Source: Taxawa tesnikishii (nom. ined.) (taxonomy: Eukaryota; Ascomycota; Dothideomycetes; Dothideales). From it: 64,000 nucleotides of DNA. A model generated the notes under the pieces. The model made no database searches. It was not told the origin of the DNA and was given only the letters and a program-made list of their open reading frames with translations. Below are positions 1-9,635 of the stretch, piece by piece. Made by a program: the position numbers and the translations under genes. The DNA lies in assembly GCA_030247885.1 (NCBI GenBank), contig JAPDRO010000002.1, positions 744,001-808,000 of the forward strand. Direction: 5' to 3'. Every line of letters starts with the position of its first letter. Position 1 is the stretch's first letter.

Positions 1-648
1 TTTGGATCTCGGTGGAGAGGTGTGTACGTCGGTGCCTGTCCGAGCCAGATACTGGTGCCGTAAATATCGCCCTTACCGACCTGCACTAACTCCGGGGTTG
101 GGACATCGTCGCGCAACTTCGCCGGCAGATCAGAAAGCGAGGCCTGCGCGAGATACACACGGGCTTTGAGCACGGAGGAGGCGGCTCTATGAGAAGTCAG
201 TAGATGAGTTCGAAAGGGAATTGCTGGCTAGCAACACTGTTTCTCCGCTTTCTGTTCGTACGCGGGAACCGGCCTGTCTGACGCACTCGAGGAAGAAAGA
301 TAGCGGTTGCTCCATTTGGGCGAACTGGTCTCCGTTCGTAATCTCAAGAGGCACGATTGTCGCGCCATAGTCTTGGAGGTATTTGGTGTTGAGAGTGGCC
401 GGGATGGTTGCGTGCGCAGGTCGGAACCATTTCTTTACCGCTGGAAGGCTCTTGAAGGTGCCTCGGGGTAGTAGGGCAGGGACTGTCGGCTCGAAGGCAT
501 GGGAGCGGAAGGTGGCGAGGGTCGTGTCCTCCAGTAATGGCACGGCTCTCAGCTCTGTCGAGGCAGAGGTCAGGTATCTACGGAGCCACAATCGTTCTAC
601 GACAACGGAATGACAAGCTGTTGCTCGCAGTGCTCGCATCTGCCACAT
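1..648 (-). CDS. JmjC/cupin-8 domain protein, partial (runs off left edge)
   Basis: The minus-strand frame starts at an ATG at 648 and leaves the window at base 1, so only the N-terminal part is present. The first exon carries a block typical of fungal JmjC/cupin-8 proteins (PALLPRGTFKSLPAVKKWF, then YLQDYGATIVPLEIT). After a probable short intron around 188-258 (branch CTGAC, acceptor CATAG) the protein continues VYLAQASLSDLP, then GDIYGTSIWLG, and reaches TPLHRDP at the very edge. His-x-Asp there is the Fe(II)-binding pair of this fold. The family consists of Fe(II)/2-oxoglutarate hydroxylases and demethylases; the substrate cannot be told. The best donor (GTACGA) leaves the exons one base out of phase, so either another donor is used or this is one of the single-base indels of the window. 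It is divergent from the CCDC25 gene, with about 240 bp between the two starts. Confidence 0.7.
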
Positions 649-889
649 TCATCGCCCGCCGGTAATGTAGACTTTGGTGGTTCCACCCAACAGCCCGCTA
701 CATGTAGAGGGTTGTCAGAAGTTGAGATTTGCACGACGCGACAGGCTCGCGCTCGTGTCCGTCTTCCCCGCATCTACGGTATTGACTCCGCATTTGGCAG
801 TCAGATTGAAGTGTTCACGTTGAACAATTATCTGAACATACACTCCCACCTTCACACATACTCTCTACGGACAGTGACTCCCTCACACC

Positions 890-1885
890 ATGGTCTACTA
901 TTTCACCAGCAACGTCGTCACTCCTGGCGCTTACCTGTATATGGTACGCACCTCCATGAACGTACAAGAGCTGGGACTTTACCAACAACGATTAGGGCAA
1001 GGACAAAGTGGAAAGTGAGCACAACGAGCGTGGCGGCGTGCTGCTTCGTCTACTAACATTCGAGAAGATGAGGACCTAATCAAGTACGGACTTGAGGAAG
1101 ATGTCTGGTCAGGCTCTCGAACTCCCATGCAAACTCTAAGAGACTGATTTTTTTCCAGGGTATGCGCCCCGAATCTAGTCTTCCGGAAACATCGTTTAAG
1201 GTCTGACACCTCCAAGTTCCACGTCGACAATCTTTCAAGCGCACACGTCTATGTCCGGTTACGCGAGGGCGAGACCTGGGACAAAATCCCACAAGCACTT
1301 CTCACCGACTGCGCCCAACTCACGAAGGCAAATTCCATAGAAGGTCCGGAGCTGCATTCCCTTCCCGAGCCCCAGACTGAGTGTATCATGCTACAGGTAA
1401 CAAAAGGACAACATCACCGTCATCTATACGCCATGGTCGAATCTGAAAAAGGACGGTAGTATGGCCGTGGGTCAAGTCGGTTTCAAGGACCAGAAAAAGG
1501 TCAGGCGGGTGTATGTCGAGAGGAGGGAGAACCCTATCGTCAACCGGTTGAGCAAGACGAAGGTGGAGAAGTTTCCTGACTTGAGGCAAGAGAAGGCAGA
1601 TAGGGAGAAGGAGCTGAGGAAGAAGGACAGGGCGACACAGCAGGCGAGGGTATGTTCTTCGCTACTTGTGTATTGCTCAAACTGTGCTCGACGCATTGAG
1701 CGGGCTGGACAGAGGATAAGCTACTGACTACGTTTCAGGCAAAGGAAGAGGCGAGGATTGCGAAGGAGCGAAAAGAGCTGGCTTGGCAGAAGGATCATAT
1801 GTACGACGACCTGCACTCCGAGGAGGCCATGCTCGAGTCCAGCAATCAGGATCGAGACGCCGATTTCCTTGACGATTTTATGTAG
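890..1885 (+). CDS. CCDC25 / Jlp2-like NFACT-R (DUF814) protein
   Basis: The product starts MVYYFTSNVVTPGAYLYM and continues GKDKVENEDLIKYG, HVDNLSSAHVYVRL, LTKANSIEG, YTPWSNLKKDGSM and VNRLSKTKVEKFPDL, matching human CCDC25 and yeast Jlp2 along the full length, with the conserved acidic tail ending DFLDDFM. This is an NFACT-R domain followed by a charged helix; no enzymatic motif is visible. Exons: 890-943, 996-1014, 1068-1107, about 1217-1343, 1397-1649 and 1739-1885. Two joins need comment. Between 1107 and 1217 the conserved WFHVD motif is recovered only if a single G (1159) is kept between two introns, or if one G is missing from the consensus. At 1402-1405 the run AAAA should be AAAAA to keep the NKKDNIT frame. 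The gene looks otherwise intact. Human CCDC25 is described as a membrane sensor of extracellular DNA; the fungal role is unclear. Confidence 0.88.
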
Positions 1886-2072
1886 GCAAACGTTGTCTGG
1901 TTGAACAGACTCTTTCCACTCTCTTTGCCACGATGATTCGCAAGTCATCATTGGAAGAGTTATCGTCATTAATCACGTGAGAGTTTAAGCATCCCTGCAT
2001 CACCTTCTAGCGAATGTCCTCTCTGTTCGTTACCTGAGAACATTGCCGGTCCTGCGAGTATACTAAGCTACC

Positions 2073-3090
2073 TTGGATACAGTACGATTCTTCTTGCAAC
2101 GGAACACATCAACCGCAACTCGGCACGCCTTTGTCACATACGCCATCAGTTGTATGATCTTGGACCTGGCGAATAATCATACGGAGCGCCTCAGAAATGT
2201 CGAATCATGTAAGGACTGTCCCGTTTGTCGGCCCATTGTCTGTGTTGTCCCGGCGGCCATGTGGATATCCCAAAGCCCATCATCTACCACATCGCACACT
2301 TCTGGGCTTCAAAATGCGGATGATATTACGCTTGTCAAGCAGTGGTCTGGCTGGGAGGTTTATGCCAACCGGTCTTTGCTTCCTCAGGAACATTACTCGA
2401 AATCCACCTTTTCAGCCCCCAAACACTGAAGAGCACACCAACAAATATTTCACATCAATCGATTTCGACCGTGTCCGGGAGTGACTGGCACGCTGTGCCA
2501 CACGACATGTCTCTACGGGTCTTCCGGCCACAGTCTTCATGAACATAACACCAATAGATGTGGCGGAAGAGATAATCGTCCGTGGCTCCTCCAGCTACGA
2601 TTATCTTGCTCTGAGCTACGTCTGGGGAAGTGTGGCTATGTTACAATGCACAGCCACGTCAGGGCACACCCCTGAGGTGTGCGACTCGCTTTGTCAAGAG
2701 CGAGATGATGTCCCTCAGCTTGTCCGGGATGCAATGGTGTTTACGAGAAAGATCGGTCAGCGATACCTCTGGGTCGATCAGTTCTGCATTGAACAAGACA
2801 ACGCGCTTCAGAAGCACGCCCAAATATCTCGAATGGATATTATCTGCACTCATGCCCTTGCAACAATCGTCGCCATGTGCGCTACCAATGCTAAATCTAG
2901 CCTCGCGAGCGTTCGGACAGACACCGGACTTCCGCTCTATGCTAAAGCTGCGGGCGGCTCAGTGTTTGCACATTTCGAGTTTCAGGTCAATCCCCCGGGC
3001 TCGCCGAGCAGTTACTCCATTCGCAATCTGAGACTCGCCATGGACTTTTTAAGAGCGACCTCTATCACAAAATTGTATGATATTCATTGA
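2073..3090 (+). pseudogene. HET-domain (heterokaryon incompatibility) gene, truncated remnant
   Basis: Frame 2539-3090 shows two of the three signature blocks of the HET domain: YDYLALSYVWG, and then DAMVFTRKIGQRYLWVDQFC followed by IEQD. The third block (a W-x-x-RGWT-x-QE segment expected about 50-80 residues later) is absent; after SLASVRTDTG the frame drifts and stops at 3090. An upstream frame (2073-2429) with clustered Cys residues (CKDCPVC) may be the N-terminal part, separated by 110 bp without an obvious splice pair. A short frame after the stop (3105-3221) also reads protein-like. Intact HET proteins are usually 500-800 residues. HET genes mediate non-self recognition cell death between incompatible fungal strains. 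Because indels are frequent here, part of the damage may be assembly error, but loss of the third block argues for real decay. Confidence 0.65.
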
Positions 3091-3658
3091 TCTACGTGTG
3101 TACATGTTGAGCGCGGATGCCTTCTACAGTGGTCATGTGCCGGAAATTGCATCTTCTGTCAATGCATATCTCAAACCACAGGACGAAGACGCCATTATAG
3201 ATGGGTCGAAGAAGCAGCTGTAAGCTTCACCAACAAGATAGTCTCCCTTACGTGTGTCGTCTCAGGTGTATGTGCTCAACGTCCAACAGCTTTCTGATAT
3301 GCCTTCCCTATCGGGGCAGCAAACTGCCGATAGGTTCCTCTTCACTGCTCTCCCCAGATGACACCTTCAGCAAACACGGATGTTGCTGGTAGACTCTCAT
3401 CAGGTGCAACTGATAGAGCGTTTGCTCAATCCTTTCCCTTTCTTCGTCCTCCGACACGGCATAGCCATCGTTCTCCCTGGCCCCCTCTGATCCGTGTCGG
3501 ATCTGTAGCGTAGAAATGCGTCCTACACGAGCCATACGCTGTTTGTATCCTCCTCAAGCCCGGCTGTTTCTCTGATCCTAAGGCCCGTCTGTGAAGCCGC
3601 ACAAAGCGTCCCCCGTTGAGACTGGCTCTTCTCGCCTCAATATGGCTGACACTTCTCC
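3091..3658. other. Region between HET remnant and COX19; no confident gene
   Basis: This holds the downstream debris of the HET gene (a 38-codon frame from an ATG at 3105) and the 3' side of COX19. Small frames on both strands, such as 3308-3535 minus with a run of acidic residues, have no recognisable family, and I see no splice structure that would extend them. Confidence 0.4.
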
Positions 3659-4147
3659 CTACTTTCCACTGCCGGATCTGCCATCGACCTGGCCAATATT
3701 CTTCGTATGTCCAGCAACAGCAGCACCAGATTCCGGGGTCGTCCCCGAGCCATCGTCTTCCGCGTATCCCAGGTTCTTCATCTCATCCGGCGCCATGAGA
3801 TTCCTGCGATCAGACAACCTGCGGTCAGCACTATCTGGGTCTCTCGTTATCGAAAGACGAACATAGAGGACCAAGAACGAACCTCTCCATTCGACACTGC
3901 AGGTACTGCTTGCTCAGCATCCGGCATTCGTTGTCGTTGACACCTTTGTGCGCCCGCAGGCATCGCAGGTATTGTTTCATGATTGGCTGGCATTCGGCGT
4001 CGTGGTCGAGGGGAAAGGAACCACGCTCGGGGCTTGAAGGTGTTAGTTTGGGTGATGGTGCAGGAATGTATGCATGGGCAGGCGTGTAGCGTACGGAATG
4101 GGTTTTGCGACGATCTGGCGGCCGCCGGGTCCTCCGAATGTAGACAT
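3659..4147 (-). CDS. COX19: Cytochrome c oxidase assembly protein Cox19 (twin CX9C)
   Basis: Three exons, 4147-4095, 4032-3883 and 3803-3659, join in frame with canonical splice sites (introns of 62 and 79 nt, branch CTAAC in the first). The product begins MSTFGGPGGRQIVAKPIPP, then ERGSFPLDHDAEC, and carries two CX9C motifs (C-QPIMKQYLR-C and C-RMLSKQYLQ-C) forming the CHCH helical hairpin, followed by NLMAPDEMKNLGY. This order is that of Cox19, a small soluble protein of the mitochondrial intermembrane space, imported by the Mia40 relay and needed for copper delivery and cytochrome c oxidase assembly. The C-terminal tail after NLGY (Ser/Gly-rich, ending SGSGK) is variable in fungi. There is no frameshift. 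The start is fixed by the MSTFG motif conserved in the family; longer frames upstream are 5' UTR. Confidence 0.93.
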
Positions 4148-4673
4148 GATAGATATGCACGACTCTTTGAGCCTCACTCACGTGTATATTCGCGAAACAA
4201 TGAGGATGCGGACAAGTTCTGTAGAAGAGAGTACAAGACAAGGGCGCCCGGAGAGACATGTGGTCAGGAAGGAAAGTCTGCCGAGGCTGCAGACTTCTAT
4301 TTTGGACGCTTCCCTCTTGCAACTGTAACACAGAATATACAAACTCATACCGCGCTCAGGTGCAGGACGTTAGGAGGAGGATGTTGGCCGAACCCTCGTG
4401 GATACGAGATACAAAGACGCGGTAGCGCTGCAGGTTCTGTCGCGGGTTTTGGAGGAGCGATAGCACAGTTCATAGGACAACACCTGCCTCGATAACATTC
4501 AACGTCCGCTCTCTAGACAAAGGGAGAAGATGAAACATTCCATTCATTCTCCCTGCAAGCTCCTGCCTAGATGCCGTCGCGCCATGCGCACGCTATTGTA
4601 CATGTCCGTCCTTGTCTATTACCGCCCATGCCAAACGCCAAAACCTGGGGTATCTCTCAACTCGAGGAACGGC
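4148..4673. other. Intergenic region between COX19 promoter and SOD 3' end
   Basis: About 520 bp between the COX19 start and the SOD stop codon. It must hold the COX19 promoter and 5' UTR and the SOD 3' UTR. The frames present are antisense or UTR shadows without family resemblance, and I see no repeat. Confidence 0.5.
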
Positions 4674-5619
4674 TCAAAGCATGAAGGCGAGGACGCCTAG
4701 AGCCAGTATCCGTCCGTTCACAAGAGCGGCAGTGGCGCCACCGGTGCTCGCGGCAGGCGCAGTCGAGTCAGAGGCAGAGGCAGAGGCTCCAGCGCTCGAG
4801 CCCGCAGTCTGGATTCCGGTCGCAGGGGTCATAATGCCGGAGCCGGTAGCGTTGCCACTAATACCGCTGCTAGCAGTGGCAGACGTCTTGGGTGCAACGT
4901 ACGAGGCCGTGGTGCAGTTGTCAGTGGTCTCGGCAAGTGGAAGGAAGTTTGCGCAGGTGATGATCGTCTTGTTGGCGTAGTGAATGACGATGGAGCGGTT
5001 GCCGAAGAAGGCGTCGTCGGAGGGATTGATACTAACGTACTTGTCGACGTAGCTGTTGAAGTGAGGCATGTGGTTAGTATGTGGAAAGAGGAGGTAGGAA
5101 AGACAAGGGGAAATACGCACTTGTCAGAGAATCCGGGGCCTTGAATCTTGCCGTGTTTTCCCGAGAGATCGCCAACCTGGCATGCCGCAGGAGTCTTGGA
5201 GTCGCAGGCTTCGCCAGCACCAAAGGGATTGAGGTGACCAAGCGCAGCGCTACAGTTACCGTCCTCGGGGACCGCGTTCACGTGGATGTGGTAGACTTCA
5301 GATCTGTCAGTTACGACACCTCACACAACCGAACAGAGAGGCCGGGGAACGAGGTGCGAGTGCACTTACGAAACGGGCCACCCTCGGCGGGGAAGCCAGA
5401 CATGCTGACTTGAAAGTTGACACCGGAACCGTCAGGGGCGCTCATGGCGACGACAGAACCGCGGATCGCAGTCTTGACACTGTTTGGAAGCGTCGCAATG
5501 TAGGCATCATTGACCACGGTCGCATCGCCTTTCTCCCCGGTGGTGTTGTTGGCCTCGGCAAAGGCAGTGGCAGCAAATACGGCAGCAGCAGTGACCAGGA
5601 ATGATTTGATGGAGACCAT
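4674..5619 (-). CDS. Extracellular Cu-only superoxide dismutase, GPI-anchored
   Basis: Exons 5619-5370, 5295-5121 and 5052-4674 splice cleanly (introns of 74 and 68 nt). A signal peptide (MVSIKSFLVTAAAVFAATAFA) is followed by a SOD_Cu-like domain: a YHIHVN copper-ligand motif at the first junction, then VPEDGNCSAALGHLNPFGAG, a Cys pair, CQVGDLSGKHGKI, and NPSDDAFFGNRSIVIHYANK before TCANF. The order and the HIHVN, GKHG and IVIHYANK motifs match fungal Cu-only SODs (Candida Sod4/5/6 class), which lack the zinc site and disproportionate superoxide at the cell surface. The C-terminus is a Ser/Thr/Ala-rich stalk ending in a hydrophobic tail (ILALGVLAFML), the usual GPI-attachment layout. A role in tolerance to oxidative bursts is known for the class and inferred here. 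Confidence 0.9.
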
Positions 5620-7672
5620 GATGACCGTATAGTCCGCGTTTAAACGAGTGTCTCTGGAAGTGTTCCGGCAGTGGTGATGTGTCTCAGGTTGTAGGGTGTA
5701 AAGCAACGAGTGTGTGGTGTGTAGGTTGTTGGGGAAACTGGAAGAAGCTGAGGAATGTTGGCAGCTCTTATAACGACGTTGATGAATCAAGATCTTTCAG
5801 CATGTGAAGAAGAGGCTCACCTGAGTGTTTGTATCTCTCTATGATCTCTCACGACCAAACCACCTCTTTTAGCATATCTGGGGGTTGCAGCACTATGTTT
5901 CAGAAGACTGTAGCCAACCGTCCCCGGCTGTTTGTGCTATGTCGCACCGGCTACAACAGCAGAGCGACAGGCCCTTCCTACAACACCAGCCGAAGAGTTT
6001 GCAATGGCCCAAGCCACATGTGCTCAGTTCAGCCCCTATGGTTGCGCAGAGTTCACTTGCGCCGAGGACCTACGTTGTTGGCTCACGTCGCAGGTTGAGT
6101 CGCCTCTTCGGAGAGTGGTGGGCTGAGGTTGAGCAACCTGCCACATATCTTGAATGGTCTAAAGATAGACGAGATTACACACAGAACGCGCACAAACAAA
6201 TCTGTTTGCGGCAAACCCGATGGCATGATTGGAAGCGAGAGATAGATGGAGGTTGTGGAGAGAGAAGACGCGCGGGCCAGGCGCTTGTTTTCCAGCCTCC
6301 ACTGTGCCTTTCTAAACTCGCTATTTTGTGTTCTGCCATCTTCCTCCCCCAACGCCATCGCCGAGACCTTTCACGATCTGTCAGGCGCCAGACTTGGGGA
6401 TAGCAAAGAATCGTTCCGTCGCATGTCTTGCGAAGAACGGCAAAGCAACATACCGCAAGCAGTTCTAGACATGACGCATATAACAGCGAGTGAGGAATCA
6501 CGTACCTATTAGCTTTAAGGGAGACTTTGAAAGTTTGCAAGGAACCCCCATAACCAGATTCAAAATGTCTACTGTGAGCCCAATGCAAGCTGGAGAGAAA
6601 GCATAAAGATAAGGGGAATGCAATAAACTTTCCACACGACACGCAACACCGACTCTCTATATCCATCATGCCATTTCTCTCCGTCCTGCATCTTCTCCTG
6701 CCGAAAAAAGATCAGCAGTGCAGTCGCAACATCAATATCCGTCGACCAAAACTTGAACCTGGAACAACAGCACTCTCCAGGAACAGCATGCCTCGGCACA
6801 CCGCCTCTCCTTACCTATCGTCACTTTCGTATGGTTGCCGTGACCACGGACGGCACATTACAATGATCTGTGAGGCCTTCGACGGTGCCGAACGATATGG
6901 CACAAGCCGGCCAATCGTCGACATTTGTCGCCCACGCTCCGTCCGGAACATCTTAGACGTGCTCTGCGGTCCGAGCGAGCTTGTGGAAATCTGGAAGCAT
7001 GGCTCCACCCCGTGGTATCAGAGCGTTACCCGATGCCTCCTCGCAGATCTTTATTCGCTGGAAAATCGAGGATACGTTCGCACCGTCGATCTTGTCGGCA
7101 ACGCACTGGAACATCTTCTGATCTGCAGAGCTCAGGCAGTTTCAGCATGCAGACACGACTGCTCGGGAATGGGAAGCTGCGGATGAGCTTCTCCTGCAAG
7201 TCTTGGTACCATCCCGGAATGATACGCCAGGAGCGAGACCATCTACGATCGCACCACCTACACCAGCACCTACGGATCCGGCAGTATGAAACGGCCTCCC
7301 ATCAGGCACTGCCCTTGGTCTTCTATCTATTCATTCTGAGGCTAAGCTCCGTATCTCAAGGCTGCGACGAGTGGTGTCCGCTGCGTCAGGTTCGAAGAGC
7401 CTATCAGCCACGCAAGTCAGGGCAGATGGTGTTAGGGAGAAGAAACTGTTATATTGAGAAGGAGCAGGGGAGCCACGGCATTGTCGTCTCGCAATGTACA
7501 TATAAAACTCAGCAGGCAGCATGATTTTATGCAAGAGTGCAAGCAACCCGTGATGGGGCAAGGCTATGCTAGTCGCCTATGAAAGCCAATCTTCCACAGC
7601 CGCGGCGGAAGACTCCGTCTCTCAAGCCCGTTCGAGGGACAAATCAAGTTTGATCCAGCCCGGATCCTTTCC
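5620..7672. other. 2 kb region without a supportable gene model
   Basis: The left part is the SOD promoter. Two frames deserve mention but are not called. One is 5932-6126 plus, rich in Cys (TCAQFSPYGCAEFTC), which could be an exon of a small secreted protein but lacks a signal peptide and convincing splice partners. The other is 6668-7186 plus, a 172-residue frame with no recognised domain. No simple repeats or transposase fragments are visible. One or two species-specific small genes may be hidden here. Confidence 0.35.
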
Positions 7673-8515
7673 TCACGCAGTGCACACAGTCGAGGTCACC
7701 GTTCCCGTCGGACTAACCACCTTCGTCCCGCATTGCACGACCGGGCCGTGCCCGCCAAGTGCCGTAACAACAGCGCACCCAGGCCAGCCTCCACAATCGA
7801 CCTCGATAGCCGTGGTCACGAAATCATCGTAAAATGTGCACGTAGCGGAGCTCAAGGCGCCAAATGATTGCGCGGTCAACTTAGTGCAGGTCGGTGTCGG
7901 AGTTGGCGACGGGGCTGGGATCAAAGGTCCGCCGGGATTGAACGTCAAAGGTGTGTCGGTTGCGGAGGCCGAATCGTCTATTATGGCAGGGATTAGGATG
8001 TTTCTGACCGGGCCAAGCGGCACAGCGATGATTCACGTACCGGTAAGGCTGCATTGCGTGACCGTTGTAGTTGTTATTGAAGGAAGAGATGTGACGTCTA
8101 CGCACACAGGTCCCGGTCCGAATAAAAGCGTCTGCAGTGCACAACTCCCACAATCGGTGTACGAAGTCGCGGTCGCGGTGGCGGCATACTGGGTGCAGCC
8201 TGCAAATGGTTTGCCGAGTATGTTGAGCGTGCAGTTTGGGGTTGGCGACGGGGCTGGAATGAGCGGGCCACCAGGATCGATGGACGTTAGGGGTGTGTCA
8301 CTGCTGTTGTTGGTAGATGAAGCCGGAACCAATGATCCTCCCGGGTTAATAGAGGTCAGAGCCACATCGGTCTGAACGATGGGGGATGCGAGACTAGTGG
8401 GCAGTCAGTCGCGATACTTGGACTTGGTCTTGAGGAGCTTCGAAAGAAAATGTTAAACATACGCTGTGGCTGTCAAGGCAGCAAGTAATGTGCGTAGGCT
8501 GACGAGATGTCGCAT
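7673..8515 (-). CDS. Small secreted protein with two tandem six-Cys modules
   Basis: Three exons, 8515-8463, 8393-8041 and 7977-7673, join in frame (introns of 68 and 63 nt). The product starts with a signal peptide (MRHLVSLRTLLAALTATALA) and contains two copies of one unit. Each begins with a Pro-rich linker (DTPLTSIDPGGPLIPAPSPT and DTPLTFNPGGPLIPAPSPT) and is followed by about 75 residues with six Cys in the same order; the middle pair is C-GS-C in the first and C-GGWPG-C in the second. Each copy ends in a Thr/Val-rich stretch before the last Cys. This pattern is seen in fungal secreted Cys-rich proteins of unknown function, probably with three disulfides per module. The second module sits in its own exon, so duplication by exon copying is likely. 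I do not know its function; a wall or host-interface role is inference only. Confidence 0.8.
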
Positions 8516-9635
8516 TCCGAATTCCGTAGATCTGCCGCTGTTTGACGGGAGAGCTTAACTCTGCTGGGCGGTGAATGGGTCACTTTGTCCCTGACAGCTC
8601 AAGGAGGCCAACACACCAGGTCCTTTTATGTTGGAATCCTTTCTGCGAAGCGCACCGTGCGCGCTTCAGCCGCTGTACAACTCGAGTGAAGTGCAGCTAG
8701 TGGCGTCTGATGTGCGGGATTGAAGAAGGTCAGAGAGGGACGGAAGGGCCGAGCCAATGTGCATTCCCTCGAAGGCTTGCTGAAGGCTTGTGGAAGGCTT
8801 GCCGGAGGCTTGGTCATGAAAGGAGCCTGAAGTGTTGTGGTACAGGGCAATAGAGTGTCGTGCTGCCATTGGCTGTCTCGGGGTCAGCTACTCAGCTATC
8901 CAGTCGGTCTCGCGTCAGACGGCCGAAAATACGAGGATGAGGCTGGGTGGTGCGTACAGTACATGTTGGAGAAGAATGAGGAAATGGCTAAACCGCTGGA
9001 GATGACAAAGCCTGGCCGCGTCCACCACCCTTTGCTGGCCTGCTACCCCAGAAACCCCGCTCTCTTGCCGTCCCTTGCTGCTGCTGACGGGTCGGTTCCT
9101 TGCGTGCACCCCCGGGCCGATCGAACGACTATTCTTGTACTGCTGGCTTCTGGAGAGGGGAAGGTACATTCTTGGTCCAAGATCTCGCGACGCGACAGAG
9201 GAGAGAGATGGCCCGACGTGTCTGTCCTTTGTCGTGTGGACGTTCGCCAGTCACGGTCGCATGAGTCTCTGATCTGCTGTAATGTAACTTGGGCTGCTCC
9301 TGTTGTTTTTACAAGGCCTTGCTTAACCCTCGGTAGTACCCGGTAGTACCTTCCAGGTTGGTAGTCAAGTTGCTCGATATGGCAAGTCAGGCGCTGCGGG
9401 GGCCAAGACCGGAGGCTGCTGCGTGCCTGGAATGAAATGACGTGAACACCACCGTGGGCTCGGCCTTTCTCTGTCGGCTCAAGCTTCACACCCGCTTTCG
9501 CGCTGGAGGACCTTCATCCCACAACGGAACCTTTGATCTTACAACGCACAGACAGATAGACAGACAGGCAGGCAGACAGACATGCGGTAGCCCGGCACTG
9601 TATTTCTTCACCTTTTTGCTTGTTCCGCCGCGGCC
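8516..9635. other. Divergent intergenic region, 1.1 kb
   Basis: This lies between the divergent starts of the secreted Cys protein (minus) and Ppn1 (plus), so it holds both promoters. A degenerate run of CAGA/CAGG units is at about 9549-9583, inside the likely Ppn1 5' UTR. The frames present have no family resemblance. Confidence 0.45.
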
